In this document: positions 36,570 through 45,501 of the stretch, piece by piece
Layout: the number at the start of each line of letters is the position of its first letter
Position numbering within the stretch: position 1 is the stretch's first letter
Program-made: the position numbers and the translations under genes
Assembly (NCBI RefSeq): GCF_900111005.1
Contig: NZ_FOFV01000006.1
Location: 248,001 to 312,000, forward strand
Length of the DNA: 64,000 nucleotides
Source: Lentzea albida
Lineage (GTDB): Bacteria > Actinomycetota > Actinomycetes > Mycobacteriales > Pseudonocardiaceae
Direction of reading: 5' to 3'
The notes under the pieces: model-generated
Told to the model about the DNA's origin: nothing
The model's database searches: none
Seen by the model: the letters and a program-made list of their open reading frames with translations, nothing else

Positions 36570-37901
36570 ATGGGGCGGAACTGGTACCTGCTGTGGAGCG
36601 GTAGCGCCATCTCGGCGCTGGGGGACGGCATCTTCCTGGCGGCACTCCCCCTGCTCGCCACGACGCTCACCCAGGACCCGAGGCTCATCGCCGGCGTCAG
36701 CTTCTTCGGCACGCTCCCCTGGCTGCTGGCCGCCCTCCCCGCCGGCGCGGCGGCCGACCGGTACGACGGCCGACGCCTCCTCCTGGCCGCGCTGTGGGTC
36801 CAGTGCGGGCTCATGGTCGTGCTCGCGGCCTTCCACAGCACGCACATCGTGTTCCTGTACGCCATGGCGTTCCTGATCGGCACGGCCGAGAACTTCCCAC
36901 GTGCCGTGGGTCAGCCGCTCATCAAAGCCACTGTGCACGACCATCTGCTGGAGCGCGCGAACGGCAGGTTGTTCGCCTCTCAGGCGGTGGCCCTGCAGTT
37001 CGTCGGACCGCCGTTGGGTGGGTTGTTGTTCGCTACGGCGGTGTCGGCGCCGTTCTGGGTCAACGCGTTGACGTTCGGTCTCGCGGCGTTGCTGGTCATC
37101 GGTATGCGCACCGAGCGCAGAGAGCCGACGTTGAAGCCGAAGGCACGCGAAGGCTTGCGGTGGTTGGTGCAACATAAGGTGTTGAGGACCGTCACGGTCG
37201 TAAGTGCGACTACGAACCTGTGCATCGCGATGACCATGGCGACGCTGGTGTTGTTCGCGGAGCGGCGGCTCGGGTTGGGCGGTGCGGGGTTCGGGGCGCT
37301 CCTGGCCACGCTCGCGTGTGGCGGTGTCGCGGGTGCGCTGCTCGCCGAACGGGTTCTGGCGCGGGTGAAGCACGCTGTGGAGATCACCGTCGTCCTGATT
37401 CCCCTGATGTGGCTGGGAATCGCGACGGTGGCGCGCGACCTGGCGACGGTCGCCGTGTTCGCCGTGGTGAGTTCGTTCTGCACGGCGGTGTGGGGTGTGG
37501 CCACCTCGTCGCTGCGGCAGCGGGCGGTGCCCGCGGAGTTGCTCGGGCGCGTCAGCAGCGCGCAGACGCTGATCACCTGGGGTGTTCAGCCTGTCGGCGC
37601 GCTGCTGGGCGGGCTGGTGGCGGACCGGTTCGGGCTGCTGGCGCCCTGGTACGTCGCGGTCGCGCTGCGCACCGCGGTCGGGCTCCTGGCCGTCAGACCG
37701 CTACGCGGTCACTTCGCGGCCGCCGCCTTGGACGTCCACTGCGCGGCCGAGCCCGAGCAGGACGCCGCCGTCACCTTCTCGAAGCGCCCCCTGCAGGCAC
37801 TTGCCGGTCGAGGTGTTGAAGATCGGCGCACAAACCGGTGGACGCGGCGTCGTGAACGCAGAATCCACCGGTTGCGGCTCTTGCGAAAGCAACTCACCTA
37901 A
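36570..37901 (+). CDS. MFS exporter (EntS/MFS_3-like)
   Basis: 443 residues with 10-12 hydrophobic helices, loop motif ADRYDGRRLLL after helix 2 and a charged cytoplasmic tail of about 60 residues. It belongs to the group of siderophore and drug exporters. Base use becomes less GC-biased around 37000-37250 than in neighbouring genes. ATG at 36570. Its stop overlaps the siroheme synthase stop on the other strand by 4 bp. Confidence 0.85.
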   Translation: MGRNWYLLWSGSAISALGDGIFLAALPLLATTLTQDPRLIAGVSFFGTLPWLLAALPAGAAADRYDGRRLLLAALWVQCGLMVVLAAFHSTHIVFLYAMAFLIGTAENFPRAVGQPLIKATVHDHLLERANGRLFASQAVALQFVGPPLGGLLFATAVSAPFWVNALTFGLAALLVIGMRTERREPTLKPKAREGLRWLVQHKVLRTVTVVSATTNLCIAMTMATLVLFAERRLGLGGAGFGALLATLACGGVAGALLAERVLARVKHAVEITVVLIPLMWLGIATVARDLATVAVFAVVSSFCTAVWGVATSSLRQRAVPAELLGRVSSAQTLITWGVQPVGALLGGLVADRFGLLAPWYVAVALRTAVGLLAVRPLRGHFAAAALDVHCAAEPEQDAAVTFSKRPLQALAGRGVEDRRTNRWTRRRERRIHRLRLLRKQLT

Positions 37902-39106
37902 CCATTTGCTGGAGCGATGTCGGCCACCGGGCCCACCACGATGATCGCCGGCGGCCGGACCTCCCAGGCCTTCACGTCGGCGCCGAGCGAGTCCAAAGTA
38001 GACCGGTAGACGCGCTGCGAGGTCGTGCTGCCCTCCTGGATCACGGCAACGGGCGTGGAACCGGGACGGCCTTCCATCAGGGCCGTGGCGAACGCACCGG
38101 CACGTTCGACGGCCATCATCAGCACGACGGTGCCCTGCAGGCGTGCGATCGCCGGCCAGTCGACGAGCGAGCGCGGGTCGTCTGGCGCCACGTGGCCGGA
38201 GACGACGACCACCTCGTGTGCCACGCCTCGGTGTGTCACGGGCACACCGGCCAACGCGGGTACACCGAACGCTGACGTCACGCCGGGCACCACGGTCACG
38301 GGGATGCCGGCCTCGGCGCACGCGAGCAGCTCCTCGAAGCCGCGGCCGAAGACGTACGGGTCGCCGCCCTTGAGCCGGACGACGAACTTGCCCTCCTTGG
38401 CGCGGTCGACCAGCGTCTGGTTGATGAACTCCTGCGTCGCCGCGCGCCCGTAGGGGATCTTCGCCGCGTCCACGACCTCGACGTGCGCGGGCAGTTCCTC
38501 CAGCAGCTCGCGCGGGGCCAGGCGGTCCGCGACGACCACGTCCGCGTGCGCCAGCAAACGCTTGCCCTGCACGGTGATCAGCTCGGGGTCGCCGGGGCCG
38601 CCTCCGACCAGGGCGACGCCGACGGGGGGTGCGGCCTGGTCCGCGATGCGGCCGTCGCGCAACGCCGACACGAGCCCGTCGCGCACGGAGGCCGAACGGC
38701 GGTGCTCACCTCCCGCGAGCACACCGATCAGCATGCCGTCGTGCATGCCGGTCGCGGGCGTGACGGCCGTGCCCTCCACGGCGATGTCCGCGCGCACGCA
38801 GAACACACGCTGCGAGAGGGCCTCCTCGGAGATCTGTGCGTTCACCTCGATGTCGGACGTGCACGCCACCACGTACCAGGCGCCCTCGACGTCACCGGCC
38901 TCGAACAGCCTCTCGTGCCAGGTCAGCTCCCCCGCGTCGACCATGCCCTGCACGGCGGGGGTGACGGACGGCGACACGAGATCGACGACGGCGCCGGACG
39001 CGATCAGGCGGGGCAGGCGGCGCTGCGCGACCGTGCCTCCGCCGACCACGAGGACGCGCCGGCCACGGAGGTCGAGGCCGGCCAGGTAGTGCTGTTCAAA
39101 GGGCAT
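37898..39106 (-). CDS. cysG: Siroheme synthase (precorrin-2 dehydrogenase + uroporphyrinogen-III methyltransferase)
   Basis: 402 residues. N-terminal NAD-binding precorrin-2 dehydrogenase/ferrochelatase domain (VLVVGGGTVAQRR) fused to a canonical SUMT: VALVGGGPGDPELITVQGKRLL, DRLAPRELL, VRLKGGDPYVFGRGFEE, PGVTSAFGVPALAGVPVTHRG. Makes siroheme for sulfite/nitrite reductases and precorrin-2 that can feed cobalamin synthesis. Its methyltransferase motifs are complete, in contrast to the neighbouring cob methyltransferases. ATG at 39106 chosen; ATG 39118 or GTG 39124 also possible. Confidence 0.95.
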   Translation of the reverse strand: MPFEQHYLAGLDLRGRRVLVVGGGTVAQRRLPRLIASGAVVDLVSPSVTPAVQGMVDAGELTWHERLFEAGDVEGAWYVVACTSDIEVNAQISEEALSQRVFCVRADIAVEGTAVTPATGMHDGMLIGVLAGGEHRRSASVRDGLVSALRDGRIADQAAPPVGVALVGGGPGDPELITVQGKRLLAHADVVVADRLAPRELLEELPAHVEVVDAAKIPYGRAATQEFINQTLVDRAKEGKFVVRLKGGDPYVFGRGFEELLACAEAGIPVTVVPGVTSAFGVPALAGVPVTHRGVAHEVVVVSGHVAPDDPRSLVDWPAIARLQGTVVLMMAVERAGAFATALMEGRPGSTPVAVIQEGSTTSQRVYRSTLDSLGADVKAWEVRPPAIIVVGPVADIAPANG

Positions 39107-39157
39107 GCGTAGAAGCATCCACACGGGACCCGCCGTGTCCAGCCGAAGGGAACATGG

Positions 39158-39871
39158 TCACAGCTCCAGCAGCTCGAAAGAGGTGGCGAGCACTCCTCCG
39201 AAGCGCTTTCCGACCGCCTCTGCCATCGAACGGAGGAACGGCTCCGGATCGGCCATGTCGCCGCTCAACGCCTCCAGATACGCCTTGTGCGCGCGTAGCG
39301 AGGCCACGGAGGCGTCAAACGAGTCGGTGATGTCCACGGCGTGCGTCGACAACGGCGAGGACGCCGCCGCCACGTACTTGACGCCTTCCCACTTCTCCAG
39401 CCCGAGCTCAGGGAAGATCCACCGGTTGCCCGCGTCGCGGACGGCGTCGACGGCCGCACGCCCGACGGCGATGTGGTCGGCCATGTTGAGCCCACCGCTG
39501 GGCCACGTCTCGCGGTAGTTGCCGGTGATCACGAACTCCGGCCGGTGCCGGCGGATGGCGGCCGCGATGTCGCGCCGCAGCGGCAGGCCGTACTCGATCG
39601 TGCCGTCCGGGTAGTCCAGGAACTCGACGACGGTCACGCCCACGGCCGCGCAGGACGCGATCTGCTCCTCGACCCGCACCGGCGCGCAGACAACCGGGTC
39701 CATCGAGTCGATGCCGTTCTCACCACGGCACGCGAGGAGGTATGTGATGTTCTTGCCCTGAGCGGTCCAACGCGCGATGGCGCCCGCACCGCCGTACTCC
39801 ATGTCATCGGGATGAGCGACGACGACCAGCGCGCTCGACCAGTCCTCGGGCACAGGTTGCAGATCAGACAT
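39158..39871 (-). CDS. PIG-L (LmbE-like) deacetylase family protein
   Basis: 237 residues with the zinc motif AHPDD (residues ~19-23) and a later conserved MADHIAVGRAAVDAVRDA segment. The family deacetylates GlcNAc-containing small molecules; relatives include MshB and Mca. The sequence does not allow choosing among mycothiol, glycopeptide or LPS-like substrates. ATG at 39871. Monocistronic, 52 bp downstream of the siroheme synthase start region and 46 bp from the protease gene. Confidence 0.88.
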   Translation of the reverse strand: MSDLQPVPEDWSSALVVVAHPDDMEYGGAGAIARWTAQGKNITYLLACRGENGIDSMDPVVCAPVRVEEQIASCAAVGVTVVEFLDYPDGTIEYGLPLRRDIAAAIRRHRPEFVITGNYRETWPSGGLNMADHIAVGRAAVDAVRDAGNRWIFPELGLEKWEGVKYVAAASSPLSTHAVDITDSFDASVASLRAHKAYLEALSGDMADPEPFLRSMAEAVGKRFGGVLATSFELLEL

Positions 39872-39916
39872 GCGTGCAGGGTGCGCGCCGGAGCACGCAC
39901 CCCGCAACAGACGTGG

Positions 39917-40693
39917 TCAGAGCTGGGCGGTGATCACGTCGTAGTAGGTCGCGATGCGGCCGTACACGCCGGGGTAGCCGGCACCGGCGCAGCCGCGGCC
40001 CCACGAGGTGTCACCGATGAGCTTGCCGCCGTAGACCAGCGGGCCACCGGAGTCGCCCTGGCAGGTGTCGACGCCACCCTGCGGGAAGCCCGCGCACACC
40101 ATCGAGGTGTTGCTGTACTGCGGGTACGCGGTGCGGCAGGTCGCGTCGGACGTCAGCGGCACGTTGGCCTTGAGCAGGTAGCGCGACGCGGAACCACCCG
40201 AGGAGGTGGTGCCCCAGCCGAGGATCAGGGCCGAGTTGCCCGCCGCGTACAGCGCGGTGTCGGACGGCGTCGCCAGCGGCAGGGTCGCCGAGCTGATGTT
40301 GCGGTCGAGCGTCAGCACGGCCACGTCGAAGCCGGAGGTCGCGCTGCGGTAGCTCGGGTGCACCCAGATCCGGGTGACGCTCGCGACCGTGCCCGCGGTG
40401 CTCTGCTTGTCGTCACGCCCGTGCACCACGCGGGTGCTGGACGCGGACCGGCCCGAGACGCAGTGCGCCGCGGTGACGACCTTGTTGGCCTTCACCAGCG
40501 TTCCACCGCAGAACTGGGAACCGGAGGTGGAGGCCAGGTAGACCACCCAGGGGTACGTCGAGGTGCTCGCCCGCGTACCGCCGACGATCATCGGCGAGAC
40601 GTCGCCCGCGTTCGCGGCGGGGGCGACGAAGAAGATGCTCGCGAGAGCGGACACAACGACGGACACGATCAGGCGATGCAGGGTTTTCGCCAT
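39917..40693 (-). CDS. Secreted trypsin-like serine protease (S1)
   Basis: 258 residues. Signal peptide (1-29), short propeptide, activation site then IVGGT (36-40). Catalytic triad visible: His in TAAHC, Asp in DVAVL, Ser in CQGDSGGP, with Asp189 (GGVDTC) giving trypsin-like Arg/Lys specificity. Six cysteines for three disulfides. Secreted digestive protease. ATG at 40693 has AAGGA upstream. A long palindrome and a hairpin lie in the 123-bp region before it, next to the metallopeptidase gene. Confidence 0.95.
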   Translation of the reverse strand: MAKTLHRLIVSVVVSALASIFFVAPAANAGDVSPMIVGGTRASTSTYPWVVYLASTSGSQFCGGTLVKANKVVTAAHCVSGRSASSTRVVHGRDDKQSTAGTVASVTRIWVHPSYRSATSGFDVAVLTLDRNISSATLPLATPSDTALYAAGNSALILGWGTTSSGGSASRYLLKANVPLTSDATCRTAYPQYSNTSMVCAGFPQGGVDTCQGDSGGPLVYGGKLIGDTSWGRGCAGAGYPGVYGRIATYYDVITAQL

Positions 40694-40710
40694 GTTGCCA
40701 GTCCTTCCCT

Positions 40711-40758
40711 ATGACGCTGTGTGTGCAGGGTGTGAAGTAACGGCACACACAGCGTCAT
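40711..40758 (-). terminator. 16-bp perfect inverted repeat between two protease genes
   Basis: Arms 40711-40726 and 40743-40758 are perfect complements around a 16-base loop. On the minus strand it is 59 bases after the metallopeptidase stop and 18 bases before the trypsin-like gene start. It is most likely the terminator of the former, but it would also fall inside the leader of the latter. Confidence 0.65.
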
Positions 40759-40788
40759 GGGCGGAGATTCGGCGGCGTAACCGCCATT

Positions 40789-40806
40789 AGTCGGACATGT
40801 CCGACT
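40789..40806. promoter_or_regulatory. 18-bp perfect palindrome
   Basis: agtcggacatgtccgact, a perfect palindrome without spacer, 11 bases after the metallopeptidase stop and about 96 bases upstream of the trypsin-like gene start. The arrangement suits a repressor or activator site for the protease gene, although a small terminator stem cannot be excluded. Confidence 0.45.
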
Positions 40807-40816
40807 TCACAATTGA

Positions 40817-42187
40817 CTACTTGAGAATTCCCCGCGCCTTGAAGGCGGCCGCGACGGTGGCGGCGTCCGCGTCACCGTAGAGCTTCTTCGCGGTGGCGAC
40901 GGTCGCGTTCGCCGCCGCCTCGAAGGTGGTCGACGGCGAGTAGGAGAACTGCGACTCCAGCACGATCTTCGCCGACTTGTCCCGCCCGAACGCCTTGTAG
41001 ACGTCGAAGAGGGCCCTCGACCAGATCTGGCCGTCGAAGTGCACCTCGTTCTGGCGCTGGCTCACCGTCAGGTTCGTGTCGGTGCGGCGCAGGCAGTGCG
41101 GCGTCTCGGTCGTGTACGCCGTCGCGTCCCAGTCCATGATGCACGCCAACGGGGTCGTGGCCGTGTCCTGGGCGTCGCGAGAGGACATGATCAACGCCCA
41201 CCAGTCGCCGAAGCCCTCGCCGATCGAGCCGCCGTCGAGCGACGAGCCGAAGCCGGGCACCTGGGCGTCCTGGATCGCGTGGCCCAGTTCGTGCCACACC
41301 ACCTCGACGTCCTCGGCGTCGTCCACGCCACCCGTGCCGAACGTGATCTGGTCCTTGCTCGGGTCGTAGAACGAGTTGTCCTCGGTCAGGCCGAGCGTGG
41401 TGATCTTCTGGGCCTCGTTGTTGATGTCGGTGAACCCGAGGCCCTGGATGTACTTCTGCGCCTCCGTCACGCCCCAGTAGGCGTTGACCTGCTCGAAGTA
41501 GTCGTTGGTGCGGGTGTAGTTGAACTGGTTGCTCTTGTTGTACGCGAGCTTGCCCTTGGCGCCGGTGATCGTCGCGTACTTGCCCTTGAGGTATCCGGAA
41601 CCGTCCAGGTCGGACAGCGTGACCGCCTTGTAGGCGGCGGCGGGCACGGCCGAGTCGGCGTCGTTCGCGTCCTTGAGGTTCTGGTTCTGCTGCGACGCCA
41701 CGGGGTTCGGGCTGAACACCTTGCCGGTGCCGTCCGCGTGCTTGACCAGGCTTTCCGTCTTCACGACGGCCCCGGACTCCGCGTGCACCAGCGTGCGCTC
41801 GGATCCCTTGCCGCTGTCGGAGATCACCTCGTAGACGAGACCGGTACCGGGCAGCACCTTGAGGTTCGCCCCCTCCGGCGCGGCGACCTTCGTCTTGGCG
41901 TCCTCGGCGGTGACGGCGGGCGTGACGTCGACCGATCCCACGGCGACACGGCCGTCGTCCACCGTCTTCGCGCCGGTCGCCTTGTCGACGTGCTCGGCGT
42001 AGTACGCGCCCAGCACGGGTTTGCCGTCGTAGGTCTGCTCGTACCAGGTGTGCGTGGCGGTCAGGGAGTCGCGAACGGCCAGCAGGCGCAGGCCTTCCCT
42101 GGGTGCGGCGGCCTGGGCGGTGATCGTCAGCAGGGACAGCGCGACGCCGGCGGTGCAGGCGACAGCGACGAGACGACGGGCTCTCAT
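40817..42187 (-). CDS. Secreted M36/thermolysin-like zinc metallopeptidase
   Basis: 456 residues. Signal peptide (1-27), a propeptide region with PepSY/FTP-like stretches, then a catalytic domain with HELGH (in VVWHELGHAIQ) and the downstream third ligand in GEGFGDWWA. The gluzincin arrangement fits fungalysin (M36) more than M4. ATG at 42187 with GGAG 6 bases upstream. It would act outside the cell together with the neighbouring trypsin-like protease. Confidence 0.9.
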   Translation of the reverse strand: MRARRLVAVACTAGVALSLLTITAQAAAPREGLRLLAVRDSLTATHTWYEQTYDGKPVLGAYYAEHVDKATGAKTVDDGRVAVGSVDVTPAVTAEDAKTKVAAPEGANLKVLPGTGLVYEVISDSGKGSERTLVHAESGAVVKTESLVKHADGTGKVFSPNPVASQQNQNLKDANDADSAVPAAAYKAVTLSDLDGSGYLKGKYATITGAKGKLAYNKSNQFNYTRTNDYFEQVNAYWGVTEAQKYIQGLGFTDINNEAQKITTLGLTEDNSFYDPSKDQITFGTGGVDDAEDVEVVWHELGHAIQDAQVPGFGSSLDGGSIGEGFGDWWALIMSSRDAQDTATTPLACIMDWDATAYTTETPHCLRRTDTNLTVSQRQNEVHFDGQIWSRALFDVYKAFGRDKSAKIVLESQFSYSPSTTFEAAANATVATAKKLYGDADAATVAAAFKARGILK

Positions 42188-42289
42188 GCCGGTCTCCAGT
42201 GCTTTCGGGCCCGTGCAGGGATGGGCCGTGTGCATGGCGACGCTAATCGGGAGGACTTCGACAGAAACCCTACGAAAGAAGGAAAAACA

Positions 42290-43546
42290 TCAGTGTTCCC
42301 AGACTCCGGGAACAACAATTACGTCGGCTTCGACCGGAATGTCCAGCGTTGGCCCGGTTCCCAAAGCGACGAACGCGACCGCGGCCCCACCGGAGGCCAA
42401 TTCGCTCGCGCCCTCGTGGCGCACCTCGGTGCCCGCGCGCAGGAGCGGGCCGACCGCGTCGATCGCCTCGGGAGTCCCCACCACGAACGCGGCGCGCCGG
42501 ATCTCCGACTCCGCACGAGGTGTGCGCTGTTCGGCCGTGCCGGGACCGAGCCCGACGAGCGCGAGCCGGCCGCGGGGCAGCACCCGTGCCGCGGCTACGG
42601 TCACGTTGTCCCGCTTGAACTTCTCGGCCGCCAGTTCGATCCGGCCGCCAAGGCCGAGGCTCTGCGCGCCGCGCAACGCGGCCGCCTCCGCGACGCTCGC
42701 TGTGCCCAGCGAGTTGCGCACCACCGAACTCGGGTTCGGCACGCCGATCTCGGCCAGCTCCTCCGTCGGGAACGTCAGCAGCTCCGCCGTGTCCCCGTGC
42801 CAGAAACCCCAGTCCTCCACGGCGTCCACGATGCCGGGCTCGTCCGCCTTGACGTCCGCCGTCGCGAAAGCCTTGATGGCACGCAGGTCCAGGCCACCCT
42901 GGGCGTCCAGTTCCGACAGTGCGGCACCAACGCTCGTGGCCGACGCACCGCGCGTGGAGCCCACACCGACGACGAGGGTGCGCGGCACGATCCGCAGCAC
43001 GTTCTCCTTCGTCGCGGCGGCCCGGTCGTCAACGACGATCACCCACGTCGCGTCCTCACCGCCCGGCACGACGTTCGGCGGCAGCGCGGGCAGGGGGAAG
43101 TTCAACGGGTTGCGCAGGACGACCTTCTCGCCCGCCTCGATGGCGGCGGTGCAGGCCTCCACGTCGCCGTCCGCGGTGGCGTCCAGCTGCTCGACCAGCT
43201 CGTCGAGCATCGAGTCGATGGACGGGCCGCTGGTCACGACGGCCGTGCGGTTCAGCACGTCCGCGACGTGGCGGGCGAACACGTCCGCGTCCCCGGCCAG
43301 CGCCACCACGAAGTGCTGGTCCACGCAGACCACGGCGGGGTCGGATCGCCGATCCCCCAGCAGGGGCGCGATCAGGCGGACCGCCGAGGACGCGTCGAGG
43401 AACAGCACGACGGCGCCGAGGCGGGGCCAGAGGCTGCGGACGGCGGGCTTGACGGGACCGTCGGGGACGACGGCGTCGGAGCCGAGGAGGCCGGCCAGGT
43501 CCGCGGCGTCACCGCGCTGGGCGGGGCCGGCGAAGACTCCGATCAC
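42290..43546 (-). CDS. cbiG: CbiG-like protein fused to a CobJ remnant
   Basis: 418 residues. The first ~100 and residues ~195-300 are CbiG N- and C-type domains (VGVGSTRGASATSVGAALSEL; PNPSSVVRNSLGTASVAEAAAL), which open the lactone ring in the anaerobic corrin path. Residues ~315-418 start like a precorrin-3B C17-methyltransferase (GRLALVGLGPG) but are only about 100 residues where CobJ has about 250, without the catalytic loops. GTG at 43546 follows GGGAG 7 bases upstream. Last gene of the riboswitch-led operon. Confidence 0.75.
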   Translation of the reverse strand: MIGVFAGPAQRGDAADLAGLLGSDAVVPDGPVKPAVRSLWPRLGAVVLFLDASSAVRLIAPLLGDRRSDPAVVCVDQHFVVALAGDADVFARHVADVLNRTAVVTSGPSIDSMLDELVEQLDATADGDVEACTAAIEAGEKVVLRNPLNFPLPALPPNVVPGGEDATWVIVVDDRAAATKENVLRIVPRTLVVGVGSTRGASATSVGAALSELDAQGGLDLRAIKAFATADVKADEPGIVDAVEDWGFWHGDTAELLTFPTEELAEIGVPNPSSVVRNSLGTASVAEAAALRGAQSLGLGGRIELAAEKFKRDNVTVAAARVLPRGRLALVGLGPGTAEQRTPRAESEIRRAAFVVGTPEAIDAVGPLLRAGTEVRHEGASELASGGAAVAFVALGTGPTLDIPVEADVIVVPGVWEH

Positions 43547-43589
43547 GCTGATGCTCCCCACGACGGGCCGCCACCAGCCCACTCACCGA

Positions 43590-44411
43590 TCACTTCTTGG
43601 TTCCCCACAACAACGTCACCGGGACCGCCGGCGCGAAACCCGAGTCCAGCAGGCGCGAGGCCGTCCAGTGCACGCCCTCGACCTCGTACCCGGCGGCCTG
43701 CAACGCGTCCCGCGCGGGCACGATCTCGTCCACGCTCTCCGTCGAGACGACGACGCGCTTCGCCGACACCGCGGCGGAGGCCTTGACCGCGCTCAGGTTC
43801 CCGCGGCCGACGAAGACCGCGTCCGGACGCGGCAACGAGGGCGCGTCCAGTTCCGACTCCTCGACGCGGACGTCGACGCCGTGCGCGGACGCGTTCGCGA
43901 TGATCCGCACGCACTGCACCGGATCCGGCTCGACCGCGATCACCGCGGCACCCAGCCGCGCGCACTCGACGGCGACCGCGCCGGACCCCGCCAGCACGTC
44001 CCACACCAGCACGCCGGGACGCGGGGCGAGCCGGGCCAGCACGAACGCGCGGACCTCGGCGCCGAGCACGTGCGTGCGGCTCGCGAACGCGTCGTCCGGC
44101 AGCGCCCAGCCGTCACTGGAGCGGAGGAACTCGTTGTCCGCCAGGCACAACACCGCGTCCGGTGCCGTCCAGCGGCGCGTCACCGCGTCACGCGGGTCCA
44201 CTGTGGTCAGTTCGTCGCCGTCCTGCACGACCAGCGTGCGGCGCCAGCCCGCGAGGCCCGCGCCGATCTCGGCCGGGCCGATGCCCTCGGCCAGCCTGAC
44301 GACGACGGCGGAACCGGCGCGGCACGCGTTCAGCGCGGGGCGCAGGCCGTCGGCGACGTCGACGACCTCGACGGGACGGCCCGCTGCCTCCCGCAGCCTC
44401 TCGAGCGACAT
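43590..44411 (-). CDS. cobL: Precorrin-6Y methyltransferase CobL, shortened CbiE part
   Basis: 273 residues against about 400 for CobL. The C-terminal CbiT half is clear: DDAFASRTHVLGAEVRAFVLARLAPRPG, then the SAM loop VWDVLAGSGAVAVE and IAVEPDP. The N-terminal CbiE half is reduced to about 105 residues and lacks the first strand with GxGxxG and the SAM-binding core. C15 methylation/decarboxylation (CbiT) could remain, C5 methylation (CbiE) looks lost. Its start overlaps the cobM stop by 1 bp. Confidence 0.75.
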   Translation of the reverse strand: MSLERLREAAGRPVEVVDVADGLRPALNACRAGSAVVVRLAEGIGPAEIGAGLAGWRRTLVVQDGDELTTVDPRDAVTRRWTAPDAVLCLADNEFLRSSDGWALPDDAFASRTHVLGAEVRAFVLARLAPRPGVLVWDVLAGSGAVAVECARLGAAVIAVEPDPVQCVRIIANASAHGVDVRVEESELDAPSLPRPDAVFVGRGNLSAVKASAAVSAKRVVVSTESVDEIVPARDALQAAGYEVEGVHWTASRLLDSGFAPAVPVTLLWGTKK

Positions 44412-45469
44412 CAGTTCGCGGACCGCTTGGGCTTGCGGACCGGCTTCTTGCGCGGCGCGGACGTCGAGGCGTTGACCGTCGGCGGCTTCGGCTTCTCAGC
44501 GGCGACCACCGTGAGCTTGGGCTTGGGGGCCTGCTCTTCGGCGGGCTTGCGCACCGACTGCTGTATTTCCTCGACCGCTGTCCACGCCGGGTTCGGCTCG
44601 GCCACGGGGGCGTCGGGGACCGGTGCGGCGGCGGGGATGGGCTCGTCCGGACGCGCCGGAACGGGCTCGTCCACGCGCGTCGCGATGCGGGAGGCGGCAC
44701 GGCGTGACCAGCGCGAGGGACGGGCAGCGCGCAACGGCTCGTCGACCGACGTCGTCGCCGAAGCCGACACACGGCGCGTGGGCGCCTTCACCGCCGCACC
44801 GACGAGGAACAGCGTCGGGCGGTAGAGCTTGTGCTTCTTCACCACGGCTTCCAGCTCGCCGACGGTGGTGTGCACGAGCACCTCGTCGGCCTGGCTCACC
44901 TTGTACGCGACGACGACCGGTGTGGCTTCCGTGTATCCGCCCTGCAGCAGCTTCTCCACGAACTGGCCCGTGCGCGCACCCGAGACCGTGGCGGCCATCG
45001 TGGTCTGGAGCTGCGCGAACTCGCTGACGCGCTCGCTGCTCTCCGGCGAGAGCAGCACCGCGGACGACGCCTCGGTCTGCGTGAGCTCGCGGCCGATCCG
45101 CGCGGCCGCCGCGGCGACGACGGACACGCCCGGCACGACCTCGACCTCGAGACCGAGGCGCACGCACAGGTCGTGCTGCTCCTGCACCCCACCGCCGGTC
45201 GCGGCGTCGCCCGCGTGCAGGCGCACGACGACCTGGCGTGACGCGGCCGCCTTGCGGTAGAGGTCGGTGATCTCCTCGGGCGTGACGCGGGAGAAGTCGA
45301 CCAGGTCGGCGTCGGCCCGGGCGTGCTCGCGGACGCACTCGGCGTCCACCGCGCTGGGAGCCCAGATGACGACGTCGGCTTCCGCGATGCGGCGTGCGCC
45401 TCGGACAGTGATGAGGTCGGCGGCACCGGGACCGGCGCCGACGAAGGTGACCCGACCGGTCGTCGTCAC
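44411..45469 (-). CDS. cobM: Precorrin-4 C11-methyltransferase CobM, divergent, with long tail
   Basis: 352 residues: a CobM-like methyltransferase domain (RVTFVGAGPGAADLITVRGARRI to about residue 235) plus a Pro/Ala/Lys-rich tail of about 115 residues ending RKKPVRKPKR. In the domain the SAM loop that normally reads SGDPSLYG is altered to AGDAATGGG. The tail is not part of CobM enzymes known to me. GTG at 45469. It follows cobB by 32 bp. Confidence 0.75.
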   Translation of the reverse strand: MTTTGRVTFVGAGPGAADLITVRGARRIAEADVVIWAPSAVDAECVREHARADADLVDFSRVTPEEITDLYRKAAASRQVVVRLHAGDAATGGGVQEQHDLCVRLGLEVEVVPGVSVVAAAAARIGRELTQTEASSAVLLSPESSERVSEFAQLQTTMAATVSGARTGQFVEKLLQGGYTEATPVVVAYKVSQADEVLVHTTVGELEAVVKKHKLYRPTLFLVGAAVKAPTRRVSASATTSVDEPLRAARPSRWSRRAASRIATRVDEPVPARPDEPIPAAAPVPDAPVAEPNPAWTAVEEIQQSVRKPAEEQAPKPKLTVVAAEKPKPPTVNASTSAPRKKPVRKPKRSAN

Positions 45470-45501
45470 GACAGCTCCACAGGGGTTTGGGGGAGGGAGA
45501 C

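Noticed and set aside
44411..45469. Possibility that the long C-terminal tail of CobM is a frame error
   Set aside because: The frame is continuous to a stop that overlaps the cobL start by 1 bp, codon use stays GC3-rich, and no domain is found in other frames; kept as a real but odd tail.
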